Shown here one piece after another: positions 1 through 9,150 of a stretch of DNA of 64,000 bases (positions within the stretch are counted from its first letter, which is position 1; the number at the start of each line of letters is the position of its first letter). A program made the translations under genes and the position numbers. Source of the stretch: Irpex lacteus (taxonomy: Eukaryota > Basidiomycota > Agaricomycetes > Polyporales > Irpicaceae); the NCBI GenBank assembly GCA_001986395.2, contig MQVO02000002.1, forward strand, positions 620,001 through 684,000, in the 5' to 3' direction. Below the pieces are notes generated by a model, which ran no database searches, was not told where the DNA came from, and saw nothing but the letters and a program-made list of their open reading frames with translations.

Positions 1-2135
1 CCTTGCTGCGATGTGAGGAGGCTCAACCGGTGAGCGTGAAGTACGGAGGTTGCAGAGTTAAACGATATGTACACGGAAGGGCAAGGGGCGAGACCGTCTG
101 TCTGTGACACAGCAGCCGGCGCAACACCATATGCATGATCGCCTTCGAGCATGCGTATCCCTGCAATGAACTGAGGCACGTTTGTAGCGCAGGGGTCTGC
201 TAGATCAAAGAGCCGGGCGGGAGGCAATGTACTATCCTTTAGCATTGTTACGAATTCAACAACATCCGAGGGAACGTTTCGGTCACACAGGGTGGTACTC
301 GAGGTACGATGCCCCGTTGAGGTGCTTAACGCGAGGAGGATGCCGCTCCCCGTGGGTCCAGCGCTGTAATCGGGGGGAGTTGCAACCTTCAAGCTGCCGT
401 GATATCCAAATCGGTCTCGGAGAGTGTCCTGCCAGTGTGCGTTAGGGATATTAACGGCCGTGAAGTCAATTGTGTTGGGAGGACCCAGCACGTCTTTGAT
501 CAATGACGAAAGCAGTTGCGGGGAAGGTGTGGCCGGTTCGTTGGTTTGGACTGGAAGCGAGTCTGTGACGGAGTCCGTGAGCCCAGTATCTGTGTCGTTG
601 CATTGCGGTAAGTCCGTTTGTCGCACATCATATTCATCGCGAAAGGCGTTGTACACGCGCGAAGAAGTTGTTGTAGCCTCCCATAGTTCAGCGACCTGGC
701 TTGGCAACACGCGTGTCCGTAAATGCGAATGGTAGCTTGGAACGAACTCCCATAGGTACACTGCAGGTCCGCCTCCGGTGGGAACAGGCTGGAAGCGGTT
801 GAGATCTTCGCGGCACAGTCTGGCCTCTCGCTCCTGCGGCGTCTCATAGGGTTCCAGTTGTATACACTCTTGTGTCTGCCGATCCATGAAATCCTCATAC
901 GTCTCTCCGCATAGCTGTCTGTTTCGGAATTTGAATCGTTTATGCCATAAGCTGCCATGCGAAGGGGGAACGGTGGTGGTGGGCGTGAGCGTGATACGTG
1001 AGCCGCGGGCGAACTTAATAGTAAACTCCGTAGAGATGAATTTCCGACGCCGGACAACAAGTGCACTTGGAAGTGATCGGGCGGGGAGATAAACTGCGCT
1101 ATAACAATGATTCCATGGTAGTTTGTTGAGTGGTACATCACAGGTTTCGGTATCGAACACCGTGGTGGCTGCGTCTGCAAGGGCGAGGCGTACGAGGATA
1201 GATGGATTGAATGCATGATAAATTGACCGCGTATCTTCACATGCGGGTTGGAAGACTCCATCATCACTAGTAAAGGTAAACCATAGGGGTACGCACGTTC
1301 CTTTGGACAGGAAGAGACGTATATCTTGGTGCCAGTGGCTACCTCCGGTTCGTAGAATTTGCCTCGCGATGTCAACGAATGCTCCCACACGAGGGACTGT
1401 CCAGTCACTGACCCAACTGAGTCGGAACGCGTTGCAAATAGCCAATGGAAGCGGGTCGCGGTGAAGCGCTAGATCCGACCAAGTGTCGAGGCCCTTTGCT
1501 TCTTCCTTCAGTACCAAGTATGACAAAAACGCGAGACGTGCTGTGAACGCGGATAGTGCCTTCTTGACATGTTCGAGAGCTTCACTTCGCGAATGGTAAC
1601 ATTCAGCGTACCCGAATGCCGTCGGCGGAGGGGGGACTGAGGTTTCGAGGTATAGCAGTCCCGCCCGGCGGGTCAACCGTCTTTGCACTTCCAGGATGAT
1701 AGACTCGCATGACTGCCACTGCGTCTGCAAGGTCCGTGTTAGTTGGAAAAAGGTGTTACCGCGTTTGGTGACGGTTGGCTCCAGTGCAACACTAGTAGGG
1801 GACAGACAGCCTAAAAGCGGGCCATCAAATTCTACTGACAGCGGTACTAAGGCAAGATAAAAGTAGGTGTCGTAGGCGTAGCGTGGCTGCCCGAGACTGT
1901 GTATGGAACGTAGTTCGTCCGAAGTGGACGGGGGGATGGGGAAGTATTCGGCATTCGGAGACATGTAGGTGTACTCCGAACGAGGCGTCGCGAAGATGTA
2001 GTGCACAAGCACACTGTTGAAGTCGAAGACTCTGGGGGAACGTGTTCGTGCATGAGTACAAGACCCACCCGATACACGATGTGCGAGGCTCGTACTTATC
2101 CCTTGCGTCTTCTGTTTGTTTCTTTTCTCCTCCAT
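1..2135 (-). CDS. Large uncharacterised protein, C-terminus beyond left edge
   Basis: The minus strand is open for 711 codons from an ATG at 2135-2133 to base 1, so the gene continues outside the window. An in-frame TGA lies five codons before the ATG, which supports this start unless an upstream exon exists. The product is hydrophilic and Pro/Thr-rich, with no membrane segment or signal peptide. Landmarks are SDWTVPRVGAFVDIARQ (about residue 240), ETPQEREAR (about 430) and AVYLWEFVPSYHSHLRTRV shortly after. From memory, this layout resembles large uncharacterised agaricomycete proteins that often sit near transposons; no function is known to me. Shorter frames overlapping it on both strands are shadows. 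The coding frame is clear; the identity is not. Confidence 0.6.
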   Translation of the reverse strand, partial: MEEKRNKQKTQGISTSLAHRVSGGSCTHARTRSPRVFDFNSVLVHYIFATPRSEYTYMSPNAEYFPIPPSTSDELRSIHSLGQPRYAYDTYFYLALVPLSVEFDGPLLGCLSPTSVALEPTVTKRGNTFFQLTRTLQTQWQSCESIILEVQRRLTRRAGLLYLETSVPPPPTAFGYAECYHSRSEALEHVKKALSAFTARLAFLSYLVLKEEAKGLDTWSDLALHRDPLPLAICNAFRLSWVSDWTVPRVGAFVDIARQILRTGGSHWHQDIRLFLSKGTCVPLWFTFTSDDGVFQPACEDTRSIYHAFNPSILVRLALADAATTVFDTETCDVPLNKLPWNHCYSAVYLPARSLPSALVVRRRKFISTEFTIKFARGSRITLTPTTTVPPSHGSLWHKRFKFRNRQLCGETYEDFMDRQTQECIQLEPYETPQEREARLCREDLNRFQPVPTGGGPAVYLWEFVPSYHSHLRTRVLPSQVAELWEATTTSSRVYNAFRDEYDVRQTDLPQCNDTDTGLTDSVTDSLPVQTNEPATPSPQLLSSLIKDVLGPPNTIDFTAVNIPNAHWQDTLRDRFGYHGSLKVATPPDYSAGPTGSGILLALSTSTGHRTSSTTLCDRNVPSDVVEFVTMLKDSTLPPARLFDLADPCATNVPQFIAGIRMLEGDHAYGVAPAAVSQTDGLAPCPSVYISFNSATSVLHAHRLSLLTSQQ

Positions 2136-2840
2136 TTTTGGGGTCCGTCATGTTGGCTTCGTTGCCACAGGTTGTATCCTGAGGTATATGCGCGGTGTAT
2201 TAAACACCGTAAAAGTTCGGAAGGTGAGAGTCGATGGACGTACGAACGAAGTAGTGGCGAGGTGGCGCATATAACCGTAACGCCCGCTGGCAAGCAGCCA
2301 ACGTGGTTGTTGATCTTTACCTCTATAGTGGTACACTGCGGTAGGGTACTCCAATGCAACACAAACATTGAGATACCCACGATGACCTGTGTGGCTGAGT
2401 AGTGATACAGCGTATAATGGTGATATTGCAGTACAAGGATAGGGACAATGTTAGACGTGCGCGCCCAAACGCACCGGTAGCGTGCTACAGTGTCACAGCG
2501 TGGGGGGCAAAAGGACATGGAGAGCACCCCAGATGATGATTGTCTGACTCGCAAAGTGCCGCGGATCGACGAGGCATACAGGTGAGTTCCCGTTTCAATG
2601 TATCTTCGTTAGCATCTCATAAATTCCACTCGTAGCAAGGATAGTAAAGCCCCCCCCTTTTCTGATGACCTGAACCCCTCTCTTCACTTTCAACCCTCGG
2701 GTACCTACCCTTCTTCGGGTGCTCTAGCTCGGTGCTATACCTACGCTTACCGCTGGCCAAAGTATTCGACACCTGCCCGTGGCTTCCTTGTCACTCAGCA
2801 CCACCAGAAACCAACCTGCTTTATTGATCTACATTATATA

Positions 2841-3120
2841 CGGTCGACGTGGTGGAGGTGAGGGGTGAGGAGAAGAGGGAAAGAGACGAAGAGGGGAAGA
2901 GGCGAAGAGTGGAAGGGGGAAGCGAAAGATGTTGAGGAGGTGGGGAATGGACGAGTGTGACAGTAAGAGGGGGTGGGGGAGAAGGAGGAGATGAGAAGCC
3001 AGGAGAAGGAAGGGAAGCAGGGGAAGGAGCGGACGGAGCCAAAGGAGCAGATGAAGGGGAAGGAAGGGAAGGAAGAGAAGGAGGGGTGTGGTGTGGAGAG
3101 GAGGGGAGGTAGGCCAAGGA
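2841..3120 (+). repeat. Polypurine (GA-rich) low-complexity tract
   Basis: The plus strand is almost entirely G and A for roughly 280 bases, in irregular GGA/GAA runs and not a clean microsatellite. The open frames cross it only because stop codons are rare in such sequence. Polypurine tracts of this length can form triplex DNA; that is general knowledge and not shown here. Confidence 0.7.
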
Positions 3121-4503
3121 AAAGGACGTGCCGAACAGTTGCACGAAGTACATGCAGACAGGCTTACTTTATACCGTGAGTCCACACCGGGTTAGCTGTC
3201 GAGTGTAGAGAGCCGAATAGGGAAACAGGAACACACACTCATTGATCCTATCTTACCCCCAGGATCATCGACAGCCAGCGCACATCGTTGCGTACGTAGG
3301 CGGCCAATGCGGGAACTGACCAGGCCTGCCAGCAGATCCGCCAGAGATGCGTTGGAATGGCAGGATATAGTCCTATTCCACCCATAAGAGATACCAGTAC
3401 AATCGAGAACAGAGCGGAGAGGGAGGAAGAGGAGGAGAGAGAGAGAGAAGAATGGGAAGAAGGAGAGGAACAGGAGGAGACGCACCGTTTTATAGTAAGA
3501 TTGTCAAGTCCAACATCAAGTATGCCAAATCCTTGTAACGTCCAAAGGTTAGAGCCGCAGTAAGGCGAACGAACGATTCGTCACGACTCCGTGCGCATCT
3601 GCATGATCGTATGCGACGTGCGCGAACTTGAGGCACAGGGTCTGGGTGCAGGGCTGAGGCGTAGTAGCACGGGGGGAATTCGCCCACTGTGAGTTGCTCG
3701 TACGGGTCGTGCAAGTTTGCATTCGGGCTGGCGAGAGTGAAGAACGGTGTTGTTCGTGGAGCCATGTTGTGTGAGGGCCCTATGCGTGAATCATTGGGCG
3801 CGGTAACGGGCGTGAGTAATACGATGGGTACGTGTATGACAACACGTACCTTTATATGTCTATTGCCCCCATTCCCACCCATATAGCGCCCTCCTTAGAC
3901 GGCGCGGTATCTCAAGGAACTGTCAGCGGTGGCCGCCATTGCGCGACGCGTTCTGCACGGTGGTGGCTGGCATCGTTCGGAACATGCTGGTGAACTGCAT
4001 AGAAATGTTGAAAAAGCGATACACTCACCATATCGTAAATCAAGGCCATGAGTGTGCACGCGAGCAAAGTGCGAAGCATGCAATGACTGAGAGGTGAAAG
4101 TGGGAAGTGACCGGAGGGAATAGGTGAATGTGACAGTGTCACACATCACGCGTATGCATTTTGGGCGCTGTAGGCTTAAGGTCTTCTTGCCACGTCAACC
4201 TATCTCAGTTCCACTTCGACATACTACCGCTCCGAAAGAACGCCTTGCACGCCCGGGCACACAACAGTTATTATGATTCGGGTAAGTATGATAAGGCAAA
4301 CGTTAGCTAAGTGCTGAATGTTGACCAGGTCATCGTTGCAGAAGGTCGCGGAGGACATAGGTTGGCAAACGGTTCTCAACTGAGGGACCGTCATCCGTAA
4401 GTCTTTGTTTGTTTAATCAGGCAAATACTGCAATACGGCGCCGTGTGACGGCGCTGTAGGACGTATATCGCTTGTTTTTCGTTATGTGCTGGGTCACATA
4501 CGC

Positions 4504-4690
4504 CACGATCCTGACGATCGTCGAAAACGGCAGCGACGGACCTCAACGGAGGTCCTCGAGCTGTTCAGATGCGAGTTAGGATCCGTGTTTTTATTCGTGC
4601 ATGACGGCACGATTCTGACGACCGTCGAAAATGGCCGCGACGGACTTGAACGGAGGTCCTCGAGCCGTTCAGATGCGAGTTAGGATCTGT
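4504..4690. repeat. Two-copy tandem duplication, 83-bp units, 104-bp period
   Basis: Bases 4504-4586 recur at 4608-4690 with about seven mismatches and no gap, separated by 21 bases. Copy 1 contains a perfect hairpin, GGACCTC-AACG-GAGGTCC, whose left arm is altered in copy 2. Both units end in GATGCGAGTTAGGATCYGT. No coding frame spans both units convincingly. Confidence 0.8.
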
Positions 4691-5149
4691 CGGTTCTTTC
4701 GTCTCTGTTGTATTCTTTGCTTAATCACATACATTTAGTATACTACAATGTAATATACATTTACACCTTTGAATAGCAGATTGATTCGCCGGTGACGTGC
4801 ATGGTATTAGTGTCTAACTGATATGGTAAGTGTTTAGCGCAACACCCGTCTACACGAAGGCGACGTACGTGGTTCATTCACGATGTTTACTGCGGGTGCT
4901 CTGTTCCGATGGGTGGTGTACGGCGGGAGGATTGAGAGGGGGCTAAAGGAGGTGGTTCCGGAGCTTTGGAGGAGCGAGGGGATCAGAAGGAACGGAGAAT
5001 GGGCAGAGTCCATGAGCAGGTTTTCTACAACATGTTTATTGCATAAGGATCAAATTCTGGCTTGTTCGGAGTAGAGGCCCTATTAGGTAGCATGGAAGGT
5101 ACATGTAGAGCGACTAATGCATCTACAAGTAATACATGAAAGTGACTAT

Positions 5150-6023
5150 TTAAGGATCGAAGTCAACCATCCGGTCGGGTTGAGACCTGCAAGTTACAGT
5201 GCATCCCACACCACCTAAACACCAGTGAACCAGTCCATGCGGGCTGTACATTCCACCGTATCCAATCGACACACTCTCTTCATCATTGAACCAGCGCATA
5301 CGATCGCCACAAGCGGCCGACGTATCGCACGTATCTCCGTCGCAAATGAGGGGGCGGTAGTCCACAGTGAAGTTGCCCGCAAGCGCGTTATCGATATAGC
5401 CTGCGACTTGCACACCTTTGCCAGCGAATGTGAGCGTGGGGTATGCGACTGCGAGATGGTCAAAGGTAAGGTAGTTCATGAGGTGGGTTGCAGGATAGTG
5501 GGGGACAAGATAGAATGGGGAGTTGTTGTTGCTTCGCACCAAGCGCACAGTGGACTTGGCGCAGGTGAAAATATGCGCGTACTTGTAGGAGCCTGGGGTG
5601 AAGTCTGGGATGTCCTCCACATGAGCGACCACTCTACCACGTTCGTTCCTCTCCAGATGATGAGCGAATAGGGCGAACCGGTCGTCTCCCGCGAGAACGT
5701 CGACACAGTCAATGGTGGGCATGTGAGTGGGGTTTAGTAAGTTGACTACGAATTGACCCGAGAGGATGCAGTTGCAATCGTGAAGGGCATCTAATAGAGC
5801 ACGCGGGTCTTGAAACACGGTAAAAAGCTTGTCGATGACCTTGACAAGCACTTCAGCTTCAGCAATTCGAGTAGCCATGTCGGAAGTCTCTTGAAAGTCT
5901 AGCAAGGTTTCAATGGAGGTGAGGTGAAGCAACTCGGTAGCCTCTACGAGGGGTAAACTGTACAACCAGTTAGCTAACAAAGAAAGTTTTTTTTAGGGAG
6001 GGCCGTTACCTAGGCGTGGGCAT
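5150..6023 (-). CDS. Unknown protein, possible divergent nucleotidyltransferase fold
   Basis: Two exons, 6023-6010 and 5957-5150, give 273 residues. The first exon has only 14 bases (ATG CCC ACG CCT AG). The 52-nt intron starts GTAACG, has a CTAAC branch site and ends ACAG, and the phase closes exactly. The segment CILSGQFVVNLL (about residues 75-90), a later Asp-rich stretch and HLMNYLTFDHLAVAYP recall a family of agaricomycete proteins with a degenerate nucleotidyltransferase-like fold, as I remember them. The expected catalytic acidic pair is not clear, so activity is doubtful. The C-terminal part is Cys-rich. A TATA-like box lies about 60 bases before the ATG. It is one of several unknown genes beside the Helitron. 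Confidence 0.6.
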
Positions 6024-6082
6024 CTCGCAGACGTCAAAGGGGGTAAGAACTGGATGACGCGGAAACTCGCCCTCTCCCGCCC

Positions 6083-6089
6083 ATATATA
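6083..6089 (-). promoter_or_regulatory. TATA-like box of the 5150-6023 gene
   Basis: TATATAT on the minus strand lies 60 bases upstream of the ATG at 6023, a usual spacing for fungal core promoters. It supports the short first exon of this gene. Confidence 0.5.
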
Positions 6090-6385
6090 CGCTCATACGC
6101 CAACCGAATCCGAACTTTGTTGGGAAGACAGTAAGTTATAGGGGCTACCCCTTGGCTGACTATACCAAAAGAACTAGATCTCGGATCGAGGGATGTCCTT
6201 CTATAGGAGTCTAGACGTTCCAGAGCATTGAGTTGCGGGTGCAGGACGGGTCATCGAGTTTGCGGTAGTCCTCATTTTATTCGACAAAATCAAGCGAACG
6301 GGAGAAATATTATACAGACTAGAAATAGGAGAGAACGGTAATCTTAAGGAGACACGTAGTTGGCGACTAGAAAGGGAAAAGCGAT

Positions 6386-7697
6386 CTAGATCTCGTAAGC
6401 AGTTACAACAGGGGGGGTAGGAACAGTCTTCGGGGTGCGACGCAACAAAGCCACACACTCGAGCTCGAAGTCTATGTACCACTGAGAGAAGTTTGTTTTG
6501 GTTTCAGTGGTGTTTGGCACAGGATCTTGGACATAACGTCTCTTGAGCGCAACCTGGAGCATAACCACGTCAGAGGGGGATATCTCAGACATGGGGATCT
6601 TGGAGGCAGCAGAGGCTTCTTTGCCAGCCCATTTCTTCGTGGCATCATAGTAGTGATCCCACCCATTGGTCTACGCGGTACATCAATACACGATTCGAGG
6701 TTAGAAGATCTGTGCAAAGGTACTGACCGCTGTGGCGCTTTGTCCATAGGGAACCTCCCAAGCCCTCGCCCAAATCGCAGGCGACAGATAAGGCTCGGTC
6801 TCTGCGCATTGAGGAATATGAGCTGGTAAAGAGTAGTAAGAGTATGAGAAACTTACGAGGTGGAGCTCTATGCTCATGCAAAAGCCTAATGGCGGCATTC
6901 CTATCCACTTCGTGAAAGGGGACAACACCAGCGACAACCCGGTTGTTGGTCACCTTCAACGACATGAGTTCGCCAATGATCCACACCGTCACTTGTCTTC
7001 CCCCGTGCCAGAGGTATACACCCCACCCTGGACGTCCTTGGGTTGACGGGCCCCATTGGAGAGAAGCGAAAGGCACCATTCGGACGGCGTATATCTCGTT
7101 TGGAATGTTGGTAAAGGTTAACATACGGTTCAATCGGGCAACGGTGGCGGCCGAAAAGTAATCACGAGTTTCTGTTGTCAACTAAGAAAACGGTAAATAT
7201 AGACTGTATTACGGTTGGAATTAACACGTACCATATCAGTACCACCCCCTGTCTCCAGAGAGACATCTTCGGTGGGAGCGGTGGCGGGTGCGTCGACGGG
7301 AGGAGAGCCGGCATCACCTTGCGAAGCGTTGTCTACGGGGCAGAACGTTAGAAACGAAAGGGAGATGTGGAAGAACAAACACACCAAGCTTGGTAGACGG
7401 AGGATCAACGTCATCCGGTAAGGTGTCTGAGGACTCTGAACATGCAGTTTGAGAGCTGTTCATGATAACAGGAGATGAAGAGCGGGCGACCGGTAACGAG
7501 GGAGTGTCCAAGATCGGAGATGTAATCCTGGCAAAGGGTCAGCAGGCAGATGCGAGGTCAGAGGAGGAAATAAGTCGCGCATACCGGGCCTTCTTGCCAG
7601 GAGCATCAACCTGCTCTGCAGACACGAGGCCGCTATCTACGCCAGGGGACAAGGGGCGTTTCTTCGTGTCAGTGGTGCGCAGGGCGTAGCGGGACAT
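6386..7697 (-). CDS. Unknown protein, six exons
   Basis: Exons 7697-7585, 7527-7385, 7332-7232, 7181-6857, 6801-6728 and 6670-6386 splice in phase to 346 residues, with GT-AG introns of about 50-60 nt. The N-terminal third is Ser/Pro-rich and looks disordered. The middle is globular, around GVYLWHGGRQVTVWIIGEL and VAGVVPFHEVDRNAA. The C-terminal part is rich in Trp and Tyr (SPAIWARAWEVPYG, NGWDHYYDATKKWAG, SQWYIDFELE). I recognise no enzyme motif. The start MSRYALRTTD is the ATG at 7697, and the gene is divergent from the next one with 317 bases between the start codons. It is probably lineage-specific. Confidence 0.65.
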
Positions 7698-8014
7698 ATT
7701 GGTCGAAGAAAGGGCAGGAGAGGTGAGGGACAGCAAAACACTCGCAGAGGCTAACCATTTAAACAGGCAAGGAGATGGGTCACTACACCTACTGCATTGG
7801 GACATCCGCAAAGAAGTACAGCCTTCTCGATCACGCACAGCCATCTCGATCACACACAGCCTAGAAGCGGATGCAGGGGCGGCGGGCGGAAATTCAGGCC
7901 GGATGAGAATACAGCGACATCGGCGTTCGAGTCGACAAGGCATTTATACCAGCTAGCTTCAGAAAACAAGCTGTCGTACGCAGCTCAACATCAACGTATA
8001 CGACTTTGTGGATA
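7698..8014. promoter_or_regulatory. Shared divergent promoter region with 18-bp direct repeat
   Basis: These 317 bases separate two divergent start codons, so they must hold both promoters. An 18-bp direct repeat (7825-7842 and 7844-7861, one mismatch, TCTCGATCACRCACAGCC) lies near the middle and could be a paired binding site. An AT-rich TTTATA element occurs near 7942. Confidence 0.4.
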
Positions 8015-9104
8015 ATGGCGCAATTCAGTAATCAAGGTGCGCATACAGGGACATGAGCCCCCTTGTCTATGCTAACTTAGACCGTTAGACACATCGGCTC
8101 TTGTCAGTTCCTTGTGGCCTAGCGGATTACCTCTATACGCAAAGGGAGACCACCAGGTATCGACAGTACACGAAGCAGGCAGACTTGTTCCAAGAGATGA
8201 AGAGCGCCTCTCTGCATGGTGCTTTGTCGCAACTGACTACGAACAGCCTAACAGAGCGCGGTCTAAGTATGTGGCCTACCTCCCTGTTCAGGACGGATGT
8301 GTACAGGAGGTCTCTGTGCGGTTCCAGGGCTTCGTTCAGAAGGCCTATCTTGGTATTTATGGAAACTGGGATGGGTGAGTGGGCAGGGTCGTAGGACGTC
8401 CGAGATTAACGTTAATGATGTGATACAGTACAGCGGAGGGAGCCAAAGGAGCCTCGCAAGGAGTAACGCTCAACGGTGCACACGGAGCGGCGAAAGGGGT
8501 GTTTAACGAGCAGGTAGAGGCAGCAAATGTACTGCGTCGGTTCGTCAGCAAGGAGGTAGGGGGTAAATGGAGAGAGGGGAACAGCAAGGCGACCACCATC
8601 GAGTTCAGCAGGCAAGTTTTCACAAAGGTAAGTAACGAGCGTTTGCGTCATATATAAATGATACTCACAACTCAGTAGGTCAATGCAAGGGAGACTCAGT
8701 TCCCCGCACCTCCAACCGATCCTACTAACAACCTTGGCGAGAAAGCGCACGGCATCCGACGTGAGTGGAAGGTTGAACAGGGGGTGATTGTGGGGGTACA
8801 AGAGCAGAACACTATTCGTGGCGCAGTACACCGGGAAATCCGTGTGGGGGATTTTGTAGACGTACTGGCCACAGTATCCATCTATCACACGCGCGATTGG
8901 GCATCAACCACACGAGTTACGTTGAAACCGTTACGAGTCGTCCGTCTCGCAACAGCGTCAGTCGTGCGAACGGTAGTTCCTAGACCGGTCACTACGGGAT
9001 CGTCGAGCGTAACAGAGAAGGAAGGCGACGAGTACCACAAAGGCGCAAGAGTACAACGTGGACCGAAGAAGATGGCAGCAGGTATTGACTGTGCGTTCGA
9101 TTGA
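8015..9104 (+). CDS. Unknown protein, four exons
   Basis: Exons 8015-8036, 8089-8374, 8429-8627 and 8679-9104 join in phase to 310 residues. The first exon has only 22 bases and is followed by an intron with a GCTAAC branch site and a TTAG end. The C-terminal part carries IRVGDFVDVLATVSIYHTRD followed by a basic tail, a beta-strand-like segment that I associate with uncharacterised agaricomycete proteins found near transposons. No catalytic motif is visible. The stop lies 46 bases from the stop of the convergent Helitron gene, so the two 3' ends are nearly touching. Likely roles remain open. Confidence 0.65.
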
Positions 9105-9150
9105 TGTAGCAGTACAGGCTGGCGTTAGATATAATGAGCGTTGTACATGA

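Larger units (their letters stand above)
2136..5149. other. Gene-poor stretch with low-complexity DNA and a tandem repeat
   Basis: No gene could be supported in these 3 kb. The stretch holds a polypurine tract (about 2841-3120), a shorter GA-rich run (about 3415-3485) and an 83-bp tandem duplication (4504-4690). A 92-codon minus-strand frame (ATG near 3765, stop at 3490) is the best small candidate, but it has no recognisable motif and is treated as unproven. Confidence 0.5.

Noticed and set aside
500..1408. 302-codon minus-strand frame
   Set aside because: It overlaps the longer edge-open frame (1-2135) in another phase and has a random-looking composition; the longer frame has matching family-like segments.
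2821..3185. Pro/Ser/Leu-rich minus-strand frames
   Set aside because: They are produced by the polypurine tract, which lacks stop codons when read as C/T.
3490..3765. 92-codon minus-strand frame
   Set aside because: No motif, no splice partner and no promoter evidence; kept only as a remark.
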